Of a stretch of 64,000 bases of DNA, positions 35,201 through 45,980 are shown piece after piece; position 1 is the first letter of the stretch; every line of letters begins with the position of its first letter. The notes below the pieces were generated by a model. The model was given only the letters and a program-made list of their open reading frames with translations, ran no database searches and was not told the origin of the DNA. The translations under genes were made by a program, and so were the position numbers. This DNA is from Psoroptes ovis (taxonomy: Eukaryota > Arthropoda > Arachnida > Sarcoptiformes > Psoroptidae): positions 2,789,501 to 2,853,500 of the forward strand of contig PQWQ01000003.1 of the NCBI GenBank assembly GCA_002943765.1, read 5' to 3'.

Positions 35201-37230
35201 TTATTTAGTTTATTACGACTGTAATCACGGTTGAGTGACATTTGATGATTTAGTTTTTTCATTTTCATTTTAATTTATCCTTATTCTCCTTATTATTCTT
35301 CTTCTCATTCCATTTCCTCCGCTGACTTAGTCTTCAATGATTCAATGTGTGTTCAATGGAATTGCTTGAATTTTCATTCGAAGTCAAAAAGTTTTTCTGA
35401 ACACACACGCATTGATATATGTGTCTTTGAACATATTCACAAATGATTATTCGAAAAAGAGAAAATCACAGCTCAACCAGCGAAAGCAAAAAGTTATTTT
35501 TGAAATGAACAAAAAAAAATGAATGAATGAATGGAAAAAAATTTAAAATTATTATAATCATTATTAATATTTTAGCTTAGTGTTTGTGTGTGTATTTGTT
35601 TGTTTATAATTACATTTCATTTTGTACATACATAGTACAAATTTATAATGATAATAATGATGATTTAGATGCTAAAAATGATGATGATGATGATGATGAG
35701 GATCAAGCCAAATAATGTTAGATGATTTGAAATTTTTAAATTTTTGAATAATTTGAAAGTTTAAGTCAAATTTTTGGTTTTATTTTCGTTTTGCAAAAGT
35801 TGAATGATAAATGAATGGTAAATGAGTGATGAATGATGAATCGGAATTGTGAATGATGAAAATGAATCAAAAAAAAGTTGATACAATATATTCAATTTAA
35901 ATTCGAGTTAATATTGAAACCGAATGAGTGATCAGTGAAGAAAATTTTATTAAATAAATAATATTTTCGAGATTTTCAAAATTTATAAGGTTTTTGATAT
36001 TTCTGAAAATTCAATCAATTCAAATATTCAGAGATCAAAGGGTTTAGGACTAGTTGATTGGCTGTTTTTGACAGAAATGATTTTTTATTCTTTATCTTTG
36101 TTGAATTAATTTAAAAGTTGATGAAGCAATTAAAAAGGTTGGCCACTGAAAAAAAAACTGACAGAAAAATATTCATCAAGCAAAAATTCAAAAAGCTTGT
36201 CTTGATTTTCTGCTGTAGAACAACAAACAAAATTCAAATTAAATTCTAATTGGCTGGTGACAAATTGATAAAAATTTAATTTTTTAATTTTTTAAATTGA
36301 ATTAAATCAACACAATTTTGTTTGATTGAAATAATTAAAAAATTTAATTGAAAATTTTTCAACATCACTGTTTGATTGGTGTTGTGGAATAATTATTTTT
36401 TTTCTTTGTAAAATTCACAAATGATTTCAGAAAAATGATGATGAATCGAAAAAATTTACACAGATTCAAACATAATTTTGAATTCGAAAAAATCAAAAAA
36501 ATCAAAATTTGAATTTATTTCAATTCAAAAAAAAAACCAATGTGTTCAACTATTCAAAACAACAGTGAATCGTTATTATTTATCATCATTCAATATTCAA
36601 TTTGTTTTGATTATTTTCAATTAGAAATTTTCTCATTGAATTTTGTATTCAATGAATTTTTTTTTTGAAATTTTTTAAAATTCAAAAAATATTCTTTGTA
36701 TTCATTTAAATGAATCGATGAATGAATGAATAAATGAATACGAATCGATGAATAAACGAATATGAATCGATGAACGACTGAACGAATCGATGACTGAATC
36801 GAAGAACGACTGAATGAATGAATGATCCAAAACGATTTGATTCAAACACAATCGCACATAGACAAACAAACTGGTTGTATGTTGAAAAAAAATTCAAAAA
36901 TTGAAATGAATTCAAAAAATTCAAATAACTGGCATACACACACACACATTCACATACACAAACTGATCATATATGATCATCATCATCATCGAAAATAATA
37001 ATGATTTTCATTTTCAAAAATGAAAATGAATTGTTTGAAATAGTGTGTTTTTATATTTTTTTTCTGTTTATTTATTTATTTATTCATTCATTCATTTACT
37101 TATCAAATGCTTATTATTCGACGCATTCACCAATGTTATACCCAACATTATATAGAATTTTTGTTGTTCAAAGTCAATAAAAAAAATTTTCTGTTTGAAG
37201 AATCAGAACTTTTATCAAATGTGTTTATAC
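32264..37230. other. AT-rich gene-poor tract
   Basis: GAT repeat at about 35677-35698, GAATGAAT tracts near 36718-36740 and 36805-36822, and TGAATTTCATTTCATTTC runs near 33055-33100. Weak islands: a plus frame ending near a GTAAAT donor at about 34243 (CFCQYCSRNSFIQDSFSHS), and a minus frame at about 33570-33690 (CIVMLIGECLEASRIKK). I do not call either as a gene. Confidence 0.4.
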
Positions 37231-37307
37231 GCGTAGCAGCAGTAGTTTTTGGCGAATATATTCGGTTCGTTGTTCAAACAATTTCAGCTGTTCATACAGA
37301 TATTTAG
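37231..37307 (-). CDS. Candidate internal exon, coiled-coil-like (unrecognised)
   Basis: On the minus strand an acceptor (CGAATACAG) at 37308 and a donor (CGC|GTATAA) at 37231/37230 bound a frame AKYLYEQLKLFEQRTEYI followed by RQKLLLLR. The heptad-like spacing of Leu, Ile and Glu is typical of an amphipathic helix. The exon is 77 bases and completes a codon begun with one base in the previous exon. The plus strand is also open here (a 66-codon frame with FIRVAAVVFGEYIRFVV), so strand is uncertain. No family recognised. Confidence 0.27.
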
Positions 37308-37644
37308 CTGTATTCGTTCAATTCAATGATTCGTTCGTTCGGTTGTATGTATTTGATTCGTAATTCAAATGATTTAATTCAGCGATTATTTGCATTTTTT
37401 TTCTGTAAAAATTTCCGAATTTTTCCTTTTTTGAAAAATTCAATTCAATGTGCGTGCTATTATCAAAGAAATTTAATTTAAATATATTCAATGAAGAATA
37501 ATAATTCTTTATTTTCATTCAATTTTCTATGTAAAATGTAATTTTAACATCATTTAAATAATAGAAGAGATATGGAAAAATTGATGTTTCATTGTTTTTT
37601 TCACTTTTTTTTCATGGGTAAAAATCCTGTAAATAATTTCAAGT
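37308..37644. other. AT-rich spacer
   Basis: No feature seen. Confidence 0.5.
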
Positions 37645-37714
37645 TGTCCAGAAAGTTCACTGCGGTCAAATCAATCGAAACGGTTACTGAAAATCGTCAA
37701 GAACTTTGTGGACA
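37645..37714. repeat. 70-bp fold-back element, copy 3
   Basis: Ends TGTCCAGAAAGTTC and GAACTTTGTGGACA in inverted orientation, with imperfect pairing continuing through most of both arms (left TGCGGTC against right GACGATT on the reverse strand). Same length as the copy at 6013. Confidence 0.6.
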
Positions 37715-40700
37715 GCCCATATAATATACGAACTGAAAATACTCGAGAACCATGTAAAATAATACAAGAAAAAAAGGGATAAAATTTTTTGGAAAAATAA
37801 AAAATTACAAAATTCATTTTCAATTGAAAATTCATGACACACACACATGCACATGGACACAATTTTCTGTGGTGAAAATTAGGAAAACAACGAAAAAAGT
37901 CTTTTTGGGATTCTATGGTTGGATTTTTTCATTATTCACCATTGTGATAATCAATGGCAATTTATATTCATTTTCATTCATTCAAAAAACTGAAATGTCA
38001 TTCGTTTTTTGTCACAGCAAGCGGGAGGGAAACAAATTGAAAAAACATTGATTTCTTCATGAATTCAAGAATTTCTAAATCAAATAAATTTCAATGTTTT
38101 TCCTTTACGAAATAAGAAAATGAAGAAATTCTCATTTTCCAAGATGATTCGTGTCTTTTTTTGGACCATAGATAAAAGTTTATTCTTAAATATTTTGCTT
38201 TTTTCCATTTTATTTATCTTGAAATACGATTTCACGATTTGTATTTATTTATAATCAATGATTACAAATGATCACAAAAACAACAACAATTTTAAATAAC
38301 GACAAAAGAAGATCAAAGAAAAACATAATCAAACATGTATCACAAACATTTTTATTGTTCTAATTCCCCTTGTTTTTTTATGGTATTTTCACGATGAAAA
38401 AATTTATTTCACGAAGTAAGCTTGAAACCAGAAAAAAAAACAATCTAAATCATCAATAATATTTCATATATTTAGGCTATATGAAAATGAATAAGAAATA
38501 TTATGAAGAATTATGAAATATATAAAAACGATTATCGAATCGAAATTATTATTGATATTGATATTATTGCTATTATTGGAATCATTTTGATTGGAAAAAT
38601 GCTGATTCAATCGGTAAATGCTTATTCACATAATTTCACATCCACATAATTTTGCTTTGCTTATTTGCGAATTTATTCCAATTTATTCGATTGATTCATA
38701 TGATTTGTTTTTTTTTTCGAAATGATTTCGGTTAAATGTTTTTATTTGCATTCTTAGCGATCAATGCTCATTATACGGAATCAAATCGAAAATAGAATCG
38801 AATAAAAAAAATAAAATAAAATAAAATCAAACATTTCACCATTAACATCAATGAAAAAGCACGAGAAATGATAAACATTTATTTACAACAGATTTTTTAC
38901 AAGAATAATCTAAAGACAATCAGGAGTCTATTACATATCATTATCTCGATGATCATCATATTTTTTGCATGAAATTTTTCCATAAATATGAAATAGACAT
39001 TTGAAAATTAACAAAAATATATGCAAATCAGTGATTTTCCAATTTTAAATTAATTTGATTAAATTGAATCATCATCCAATATGCAAAAATAAATCGTTCT
39101 AAAATATATTCTGATTTGATTCATTTGATTCAATATCAATTCAATCACATCATCTAATGCAATATTTTTAGCTATCAAATGACCGATAATGTGATGATAT
39201 TTTTCGGTCTGATTCATATTTAAATCCATCAAAGATTATGGCTGATGATGATATTGATAACACACAAAAATCCAACGGATGTTATTTTTAGCATTTAATA
39301 AAATGACCATGTTTTACCATGTATGAAATTGTTCAAAATTAAATCTATTTCAAATGTGTTTCGTTCAAAAGCAAAATTTTCTCATTTTTATCAAACATAA
39401 TTCATTCAAATTCTTATCTAAATTGTTTTTTTTCATGTTCATATTCAATTTCTGCTCATGAATGCATCCTTAATCTGCACATTTAAGGAATTTACGCAAT
39501 GAAAATTCAATGATAAACTAAAAAAATGACAAAATCTTATGGAACAATGGAACTAAATCAGTGTTTACATTCAAACAACAACAAAAACAGTGAAGATTTC
39601 TGAAACAAAATAATCGATCTTTGTAATATTGCGTATCAAAAACAAATTTGAACAGAAAAATTTATGGAATTCTTGTGTGTTGTTAACATTTGTGGACACT
39701 ACAAACACAGATATGATTATCATCATCAAAATACAATCATCAATCCATGAATCCATGATTGCATTCGTCCATGGATACAAGGGAAAAATTATCAGATTTG
39801 GATGCGATTTATGGCCATCGTTTTATTGTACGATGTCTTTGCCACGCGGGGTTGGATTTTGGTTTGAATTTTATCGAAAAAAGTGAAAAAAATTGAATTC
39901 AACTCCAGATATTCGGAAATGAAAAATATGAGATGAAATAAAATGAAACATTACAAGGATTTTTTTCGTTTTTACTAGTGTTAGTAGCTCATTCATTTAT
40001 TAATTCATTGCTCCATTGAAATGAGAGGATCATTCATTCATTTTCATTTTCATTCAATTTTTATCTGAATTCTCTCTCGTTCATATGATAAACTACTCTC
40101 AGGAAAATCCATCAGATTTTCATGTGGTAGAAGCATAGGCAAATTTCTGCTCCTCCTCCGCTAAAAAACATATATACATGTTTGGTTATTTCAATGTATA
40201 AAAATTTCACAATCGTTCACAGCTGATGATTTGGACTTGTAAAAATTTTTGAAAAATTGATAATAATGAAGTTTATTGAATTCGCTTGATTTTCAGGGCA
40301 ACAAATATCAAATTTGTCATTTAGTAGGATTGTTGAGCCAATAAATTGAGAAATAATTGTCAAATTACGCATTTCTCAATGCTAACCAACAAATGATGAT
40401 AAATTTGGGAAACTTGGTCGGATTTTGAGTAAAATTTTGAGCCTAATTTTCAATGAATAAGTCATGAGTAATAAAGAAATCTAAGCTAATAATTTTTCTA
40501 TAATTTTAAATTAGATGAAATCTCAATGCCCAAAATCATTTAGAGGCCTTATTCATTCAACACAAAATTGGACCCATATTTCCATGAGTTCGGAACCAGA
40601 TCGATTAATGAAATAATCATCTCCAATTGTTATTAATGTGATTGCATGAAACAAATTTGTATTTTTTTAATTGATGAAAATTATTAAATAAAATTTTTAT

Positions 40701-41039
40701 AATTGAATAAACTGAAATTTGAATACGAAAATACATGAAGAATATTATAATTAAAAACGAATGTGATCACTGTGCAATCGGAAGATCCAAGGACTCGACC
40801 TTGCAAACATTTCAGAAAGGTCTTTGACATCAGAGCCGTAAAATGTTTCCAAATTATTTTTCAAAATTTTCACACGACAGAAACTTAAAGAAACTCGCAA
40901 ACATTAATATACCTAAGGGCTTAAGGGCCTCAAATATTTTTTTCTCACATTTAATCCCTCGCGTCGCCAGCTCAGTAATCCTTTTCGTCGTCAGTTGACT
41001 ATTTTTCTTCAAAATTCATATTTTCTTTTTAACAATTTC
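37715..41039. other. AT-rich tract with two weak coding relics
   Basis: No intact gene. A plus frame at 37824-38051 has a possible membrane segment (VFLGFYGWIFSLFTIVI) but no ATG. A plus frame at 39629-39886 contains IHESMIAF followed by a Gly/Lys-rich stretch, reminiscent of the DESMI region of piggyBac transposases. A minus frame at about 40750-40905 reads VKILKNNLETFYGSDVK and SEMFARSSPWIFRLHSDH. Both look like short decayed pieces of transposon ORFs, but neither is certain. Confidence 0.35.
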
Positions 41040-41400
41040 TGTTGCATAACGAAAGGGCTAAACGACAAATATTGAATTAAAATCTTTAAACTTTGGGACT
41101 TTAAAACTTTATTGAACTTTATGGGTTATGAGTTATGGTTTATTTTATCTGAAAAACATTTTAAAATGGAAAGTTAAATTAATAGAGGAAAAATGTTTAT
41201 TCTCACGTCGTGGCCACTTGGTCATTGAAATTGACATCCTAACTTTGTCTTTGACTTTTTGATAATGAGACCTAAGTGTCGACGATCGTGGTGTTCAAAT
41301 ATGTGTTTTTGGTTAGTGTTTGAGAGTAATTATGTTGTTTGTGCCGATCCTTGGTCTTTGTGTTGCGTACTTTATGTTGTTCTGTTGTTCGTATCGTAGG
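41040..41400 (-). repeat. Diverged LTR of the 18.6-kb element family
   Basis: On the minus strand three landmarks of the 513-bp LTR recur in the same order: a block near GATCGTCGACACTTAGG (LTR: GGTCGTAGGCACTTGG), TGACCAAGTGGCCACGACG (LTR: TGACCAAGAAGGCCACGACG) and a terminus TTTGTCGTTTAGCCC…TTATGCAACA (LTR: ATTGTCGTGTATCAT…GCATGCGACA). The spacings, about 70 and about 170 bases, match those in the intact LTR. The U3 start is not recognisable. This is either an old solo LTR or the LTR of a lost related element. Confidence 0.55.
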
Positions 41401-42116
41401 AAAGTTTAGCTTTCTTCTAAAAATTTTCAAAATCAATTAACGGATTAAATTCGTAAGATAAGAATGTTCAAAAATAAATATATACAATTTTTTTCAGAAC
41501 GGTTTGTGTTTTGGGAAAGGTTCTAAGTTTCTTAAGAAAAATCTCAAAAGCAATTAAAGGCTTAGAACCATAAGATAAAAATATTCATAATTGGATATGT
41601 CAACATGGGCTTTGATTCTATTTCTTGAAACTGCTAATTATTTTTTGTGCCCATCAGTAATTGAAATAAATAATTGGTGTACGTCCTTTGTGAATAAAGT
41701 CCCTAAATCTCTCTCCTTTTAAAATTTGAATTTTATATTTTGCAACGATTTTTAATAAAATTATAACGATTTTTGTTGAATGAAGTCTAACAACGAAAAT
41801 CATACGAAAATAACCTATTCTCTGCAACAATTTCACGATTTTGTTACGATCATTTTAAAATTTCATCTTCATTTTTATCAAATTCTCGCCCATCATTATC
41901 ATTATTCAATCTCAATATTCAATTTATATTAACTTTTCCATTTATATTTCCACTTTTTTTTGATTAACCGAATATCATTTATATTTTTCATTTATTCTTA
42001 ACTGTTTGATTAATTTTAATTCCATTTTAATATCTATAGCTTGAACCTCAGAATCTAATTCATTTTTTTCAGATAAATTTCACTGTACCGTTTCGAATAA
42101 TTCTAATCCATCAAAT
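41401..42116. other. Spacer and probable 5' region of the transposase-like gene
   Basis: Two diverged copies of a sequence of roughly 115 bases (about 41401-41490 and 41515-41600, both containing 'CAA..GCAATTAA.GG.TTA' and 'AAGATAA.AAT.TTCA') lie next to each other. Just before the gene, CATTTTTTTCAG at 42061-42072 could be an acceptor of a 5' untranslated intron. Confidence 0.4.
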
Positions 42117-45100
42117 ATGTCGGCTACCAACAGTGAGTATATTTTTGCACAGATATTAATAATTTGACTGTTATTATTTTGATAATTGACAATTAATTTT
42201 TGAATTAACAGAAAATAACGAAGTCCAAAAAGTCAAATCAAAAATGCTCACTGTGTGTTGCTATATTCAACAAGGAATACTCGCTTATGAACTTATTAAA
42301 ATTTATAAAGAATTCGTTGAAAAGTTAGAAGTTACCGTCCAAAATTATCAATCATTCAATATCGATATGGAAAAATTTGAATATATTCAGCAAAAAATGA
42401 CCGAGTTAGCCAATTCTGATCCAAAACATCAAGACGACTTGAAGGACTATTTAGCGAAATCGGAAGATCTGAAAAGTAATTTGAAAAACCTACAAAAGAG
42501 GAGAAAATTAGATCCGCAAAGTCCAATCTACAAGAATTACAAAGATTTGCAACAGAAAATAGTTTCATCAATTTCATGCTGTGGCCGTATTTATAAGACC
42601 GACAGTGGTATGTTACGACACATCGATAAAAATCATATGGAAGCCTTCATTGATCCATCGATCGACATATCACCGCAAGAAGCATCATCAGAACCATTAC
42701 CAGCAACATCACCGCAAGAAGAATCATCAGAACCATTACCATCAACATCACCGCAAGAAGCATCATCAGAACCATTACCATCAACATCACCGCAAGAAGC
42801 ATCATCAGAACCATTACCAGCAACATCATCGCAAGAAGCATCATCAGAACCATTACCATCAACATCATCGCAAGAAGCATCATCAGAACCATTACCAGCA
42901 ACATCATCGCAAGAAGCATCATCAGAACCATTACCATCAACATCATCAGCACCATTGCCCACAGATGATATTCGACCGCCGACACCCGAACCTATGTCTA
43001 TTTCAAGTTCGGAAGAAGAAACAGATTACGATTCGGATGACTTAATAACAATTACTTGTGACTACGTAGAAGATGAAGAAGACGAAGACGATGATGATGA
43101 CGATTATACAGCGCCATTTCCATTCTTTGAAAAAGTCAAAAAAAATTTATCAGAGGACGATTACACTGATTTTGCCGAATTAGCGGAATCTGTAATATAT
43201 AACTTAAATGTAGATAAGGCAAAGCATTCTTCAACAGCAAATTTATTGAAAACCTGGAGCCGAATATTGATAAGAAGAAATCCTCTCTTGAAAAAATATA
43301 TTGAAAATTTTATCGCTTCAAGATATTATCAACGGCAATATATCAGAAGAATGAACGGTTACATCCAATTTAAAGAATATCAATTTTCGAATTCTGGGCT
43401 TCGTTATTATTACGTTCCGGTGAAATCGCTAATCAAGGAATATATTCTCTCAGATCAATTGGTGAAAATAATTCTGGAAGAAAAACGGGACCAACTGCCC
43501 CCGTATATCCATAAAAATGATTTCAACAACAAGTTGAGGCTTATGGTGTACGGCGATGAGTTTGGTGTGGCAAATCCCTTGGGAGCATCGAGTGCAAGGC
43601 AAAAAATTTACGCATTGTATCTTGATGTTGACAATCATGTCATACCCACCACCAAACTCAGTTCCATTTATGTTTTGATGATATGGCGGTCCCAAGATAG
43701 GAAATCGGCTCAAGTCACATACGAAGACATGATGTCTCCTCTCATAGATGACTTGAAAAGTTTGATTCAAAATGGAGTCGAATATAAGGGTACCAAGATA
43801 CCGGTATGCCTCTCGCATATTCTGGGTATGTTATATTTTGAATGTATCATTTCGAATCCTATAATTAATCTCGTATTTTTGATTACATAGGAGATAACTT
43901 AGCCATCGCTGAACTGTTAGGATTCAGCTGTTCATTTGGTCGGTCATTCAGATGCAGATACTGCGGGCAAAGTTATAAAAATATTAAAGAAATCGAAGTT
44001 CGACCCCTAACAATAAACAGAGGGTACGAAAAATATGCCTCAGATTTGCAGTCTGTGACTAAGAGCAGCAAATTCCAAAGTTACTACGGAATTAAAAGAA
44101 ACTCAGCTTTCGCATCTCTGAGTATAAACGTTTATCAACTTTCCCCTCCTGACTGGTTCCACGATGTTCCCGAAGGTAAAATTCTTCTCTAAACTTTTTC
44201 TAACATTAAATGTCATTCTTTTTTTACAGGTATCGTGACTAGGATTTTGCCAGCAGTTTTGAAGAAAATATCAAAATTTATCGATTCTGGCAGTATGAAA
44301 GAAAGAATTGATGGCCTTAAATTAGTCAACGGGCTAATTACCATCAGTTCCGGCTCCACTATGTTGATCAAGGGGAAAGGATTTCAGAAACTTGAATTCG
44401 CTTGTCGCCTCATCGAAATTTTCCCCGAAATTTTGCTTCGACATGATAGGGAATTTGAACTATACTTTAATCTTCGAAAATTCATATACCTGACTTACAC
44501 TAGTAATCCAGGCGATGCGCAAGAAATCGGGTCAGTTGCTAAATCTCTGGCCCAAAACTGTATCGATGAAGATATCATGTTCCCAAAGATGCATTTCATA
44601 ACACATTACGGTGAAATGACTGCATTTTATGGATCTTTAATGCGATACAGCACAGAAAAGTATGAGCGAAAGCATGCTTTTCTGAAAGATCTTATTGAGG
44701 CATCGAAAAATTATATGAATGTTCCGCAATCGATCCTGAAGCGGCATCAGGCATCGATGCCTTTCTTTGCGGACAGAAAAGATATCGAAGAAGGTTTAGA
44801 TGGACCATTGTTGGCTAGTGATCGACCGTTTCCATTGAATCACCAAATTGCTAGGGCCCTTTCGAATACAGATGATGAATTTCTGGAGGCTAAAAAGTTC
44901 TTCAGAAAAGAAAATAAGATTATTGCAAGCGGAATATTATGGCGAACCACTGAAAACGATGAGAGATGTAACATCCCCAAAATTTCCATCAAATCTCCTA
45001 ATTATTCAGTGGAACTGAATCAATTATTTTATATAAACAGTTTTATATTCAAAATGGATGGCGCTTACCATTTGAATAACGTAAGCCGAAAATGCAAGAC

Positions 45101-45128
45101 AACTCAAAATAGATCTGAAGCTAACTGA
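42117..45128 (+). CDS. Transposase-like protein, four exons, about 937 aa
   Basis: Exons 42117-42132, 42212-43825, 43891-44175 and 44230-45128; the introns (79, 65 and 54 bases) have GTGAGTAT, GTATGT and GTAAAA donors, AG acceptors, and all junctions keep frame. The protein starts MSATNKNNEVQKVKS. A zinc-finger-like segment (SCCGRIYKTDSGMLRHIDKN) lies near residues 127-148, seven 13-residue repeats near 159-249, an acidic stretch (DEEDEDDDDDD) near 290-302. The core has GDEFGVANPLGASS (about 452), SHILGDNLAIAELLGFS spanning the intron-2 junction (about 540-555), RCRYCG (about 565), KMHFITHYGEM (about 757) and EKYERKHAFLKDL (about 777). This order is the one I know from a large family of unnamed arthropod and cnidarian transposase-derived proteins; the catalytic residues are not obvious to me. 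No frame damage is visible, so it is either a recently active element or a domesticated gene. I could not find terminal inverted repeats. Confidence 0.72.
42670..42942 (+). repeat. In-frame 39-bp minisatellite, seven units
   Basis: Seven tandem units each encode a 13-residue motif of the type SPQEASSEPLPAT, varying only at a few positions (SP/SS, EA/EE, AT/ST). Because 39 is divisible by three and the unit lacks stops in other frames, several overlapping frames are open on both strands; those are shadows. Confidence 0.9.
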
Positions 45129-45239
45129 CCCTGGATACAAACCAACTCGAAGTATCTGAAGATAACCCTGGATACAAACCAACTCGAAGTATCTGAAGAT
45201 AACCCTGGATACAAATCAACTCGAAGTATCTGAAGCTAT
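45129..45239 (+). repeat. Three 37-bp tandem repeats after the stop codon
   Basis: Units begin CCCTGGATACAAACC and contain AACTCGAAGTATCTGAAG. The first unit starts at the base after the TGA. The last coding bases (AACTCAAAATAGATCTGAAG) resemble the unit's second half, so the array appears to have grown from the gene's own 3' end. Confidence 0.8.
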
Positions 45240-45761
45240 TTTTTTCAAATTACTGAATATAATTCAACTGTTTTTTTTTTCATTGTTTATTTGCTCAATT
45301 CCTAACTGTTTGATCCATTTTCATCATCATCACATACTGATCCAATCTTTTACTTTTCCATCCTTTTTCATCCTTTCTTTGACTTTTTCCTTTTTCCTTC
45401 CTTTATCCTTTTTCATCATCGAAGTATCTGAAACTATCTAAAAATGATCGTATTTAATGGTCAAGAAATCAAGGTATGAAAAGTATTGATTATTAATGAT
45501 TTATTTAGGATTATCATAACATCTTGGAGTTCCCGAACACTGGATGGTAACGGAAGATCAAACAATGGAATAGATACTGGGTTTGGTGATAATCATTCTG
45601 TTGATTCTAACAGAGGTCAAGGTTTTTATGATTCTTTGAGCGCATTATAATCTTTTTAAATTCCAAAACAGGTCAAAACAGTGGCTAATGCAAAGGATAA
45701 TGATGACAAATTTTATACGAAACAAATTTCATGGTGATGAAAATCAGCAAAATAATGGATT
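45240..45761. other. Spacer with short open frames
   Basis: A pyrimidine-rich stretch (45290-45420) is followed by a short ATG frame at 45444 (MIVFNGQEIK) that ends at a GTATGA donor, and after a TTTATTTAG acceptor (about 45509) by a frame reading DGNGRSNNGIDTGFGDNH. The layout suggests remnants of copia or other coding sequence, but the parts do not join cleanly. Confidence 0.3.
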
Positions 45762-45980
45762 GTTTGAAGAGATTTGTATGAACGCTCCTGGTTTTTTATC
45801 ATATTTGCCGAGGACATCATGGTTATCGCCCAAAATGATGAAACAATGAACGAAATCGTCACTGATTTTGAAAAGAAATTTCTGACATTGGGCAAATCAG
45901 TGATGATCTAGGTATCAATATCATCAACAAAGGTCAATATTTTATTTTAAACCACGACATCATAAAAGAATCAATATAAT
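45762..45980 (+). pseudogene. Decayed Ty1/copia reverse transcriptase fragment
   Basis: One frame reads SWFFIIFAEDIMVIAQNDE and then MNEIVTDFEKKFLTLGK, which matches the region around the copia RT active site with the catalytic YVDD changed to FAED. The next conserved parts (DDLGINI, then GQYFILNHD) are in a different frame, and a stop follows. In copia RT this stretch carries the second and third catalytic aspartates; here the first of the pair is lost. About 200 bases later (46188-46330) MPQDNLAVFDG and GQWKNHLYHFA could be a worn copia Gag start. The piece is inactive. Confidence 0.55.

Noticed and set aside
42581..43045. Other long frames over the 39-bp repeat (plus and minus strands)
   Set aside because: Shadows caused by a stop-free unit whose length is divisible by three; the frame that joins the other exons is the real one.
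41990..45320. Similar words (ATTC.TAACTGTTTGAT) on both sides of the transposase-like gene
   Set aside because: They are in the same orientation and short, so neither terminal inverted repeats nor a convincing target duplication.
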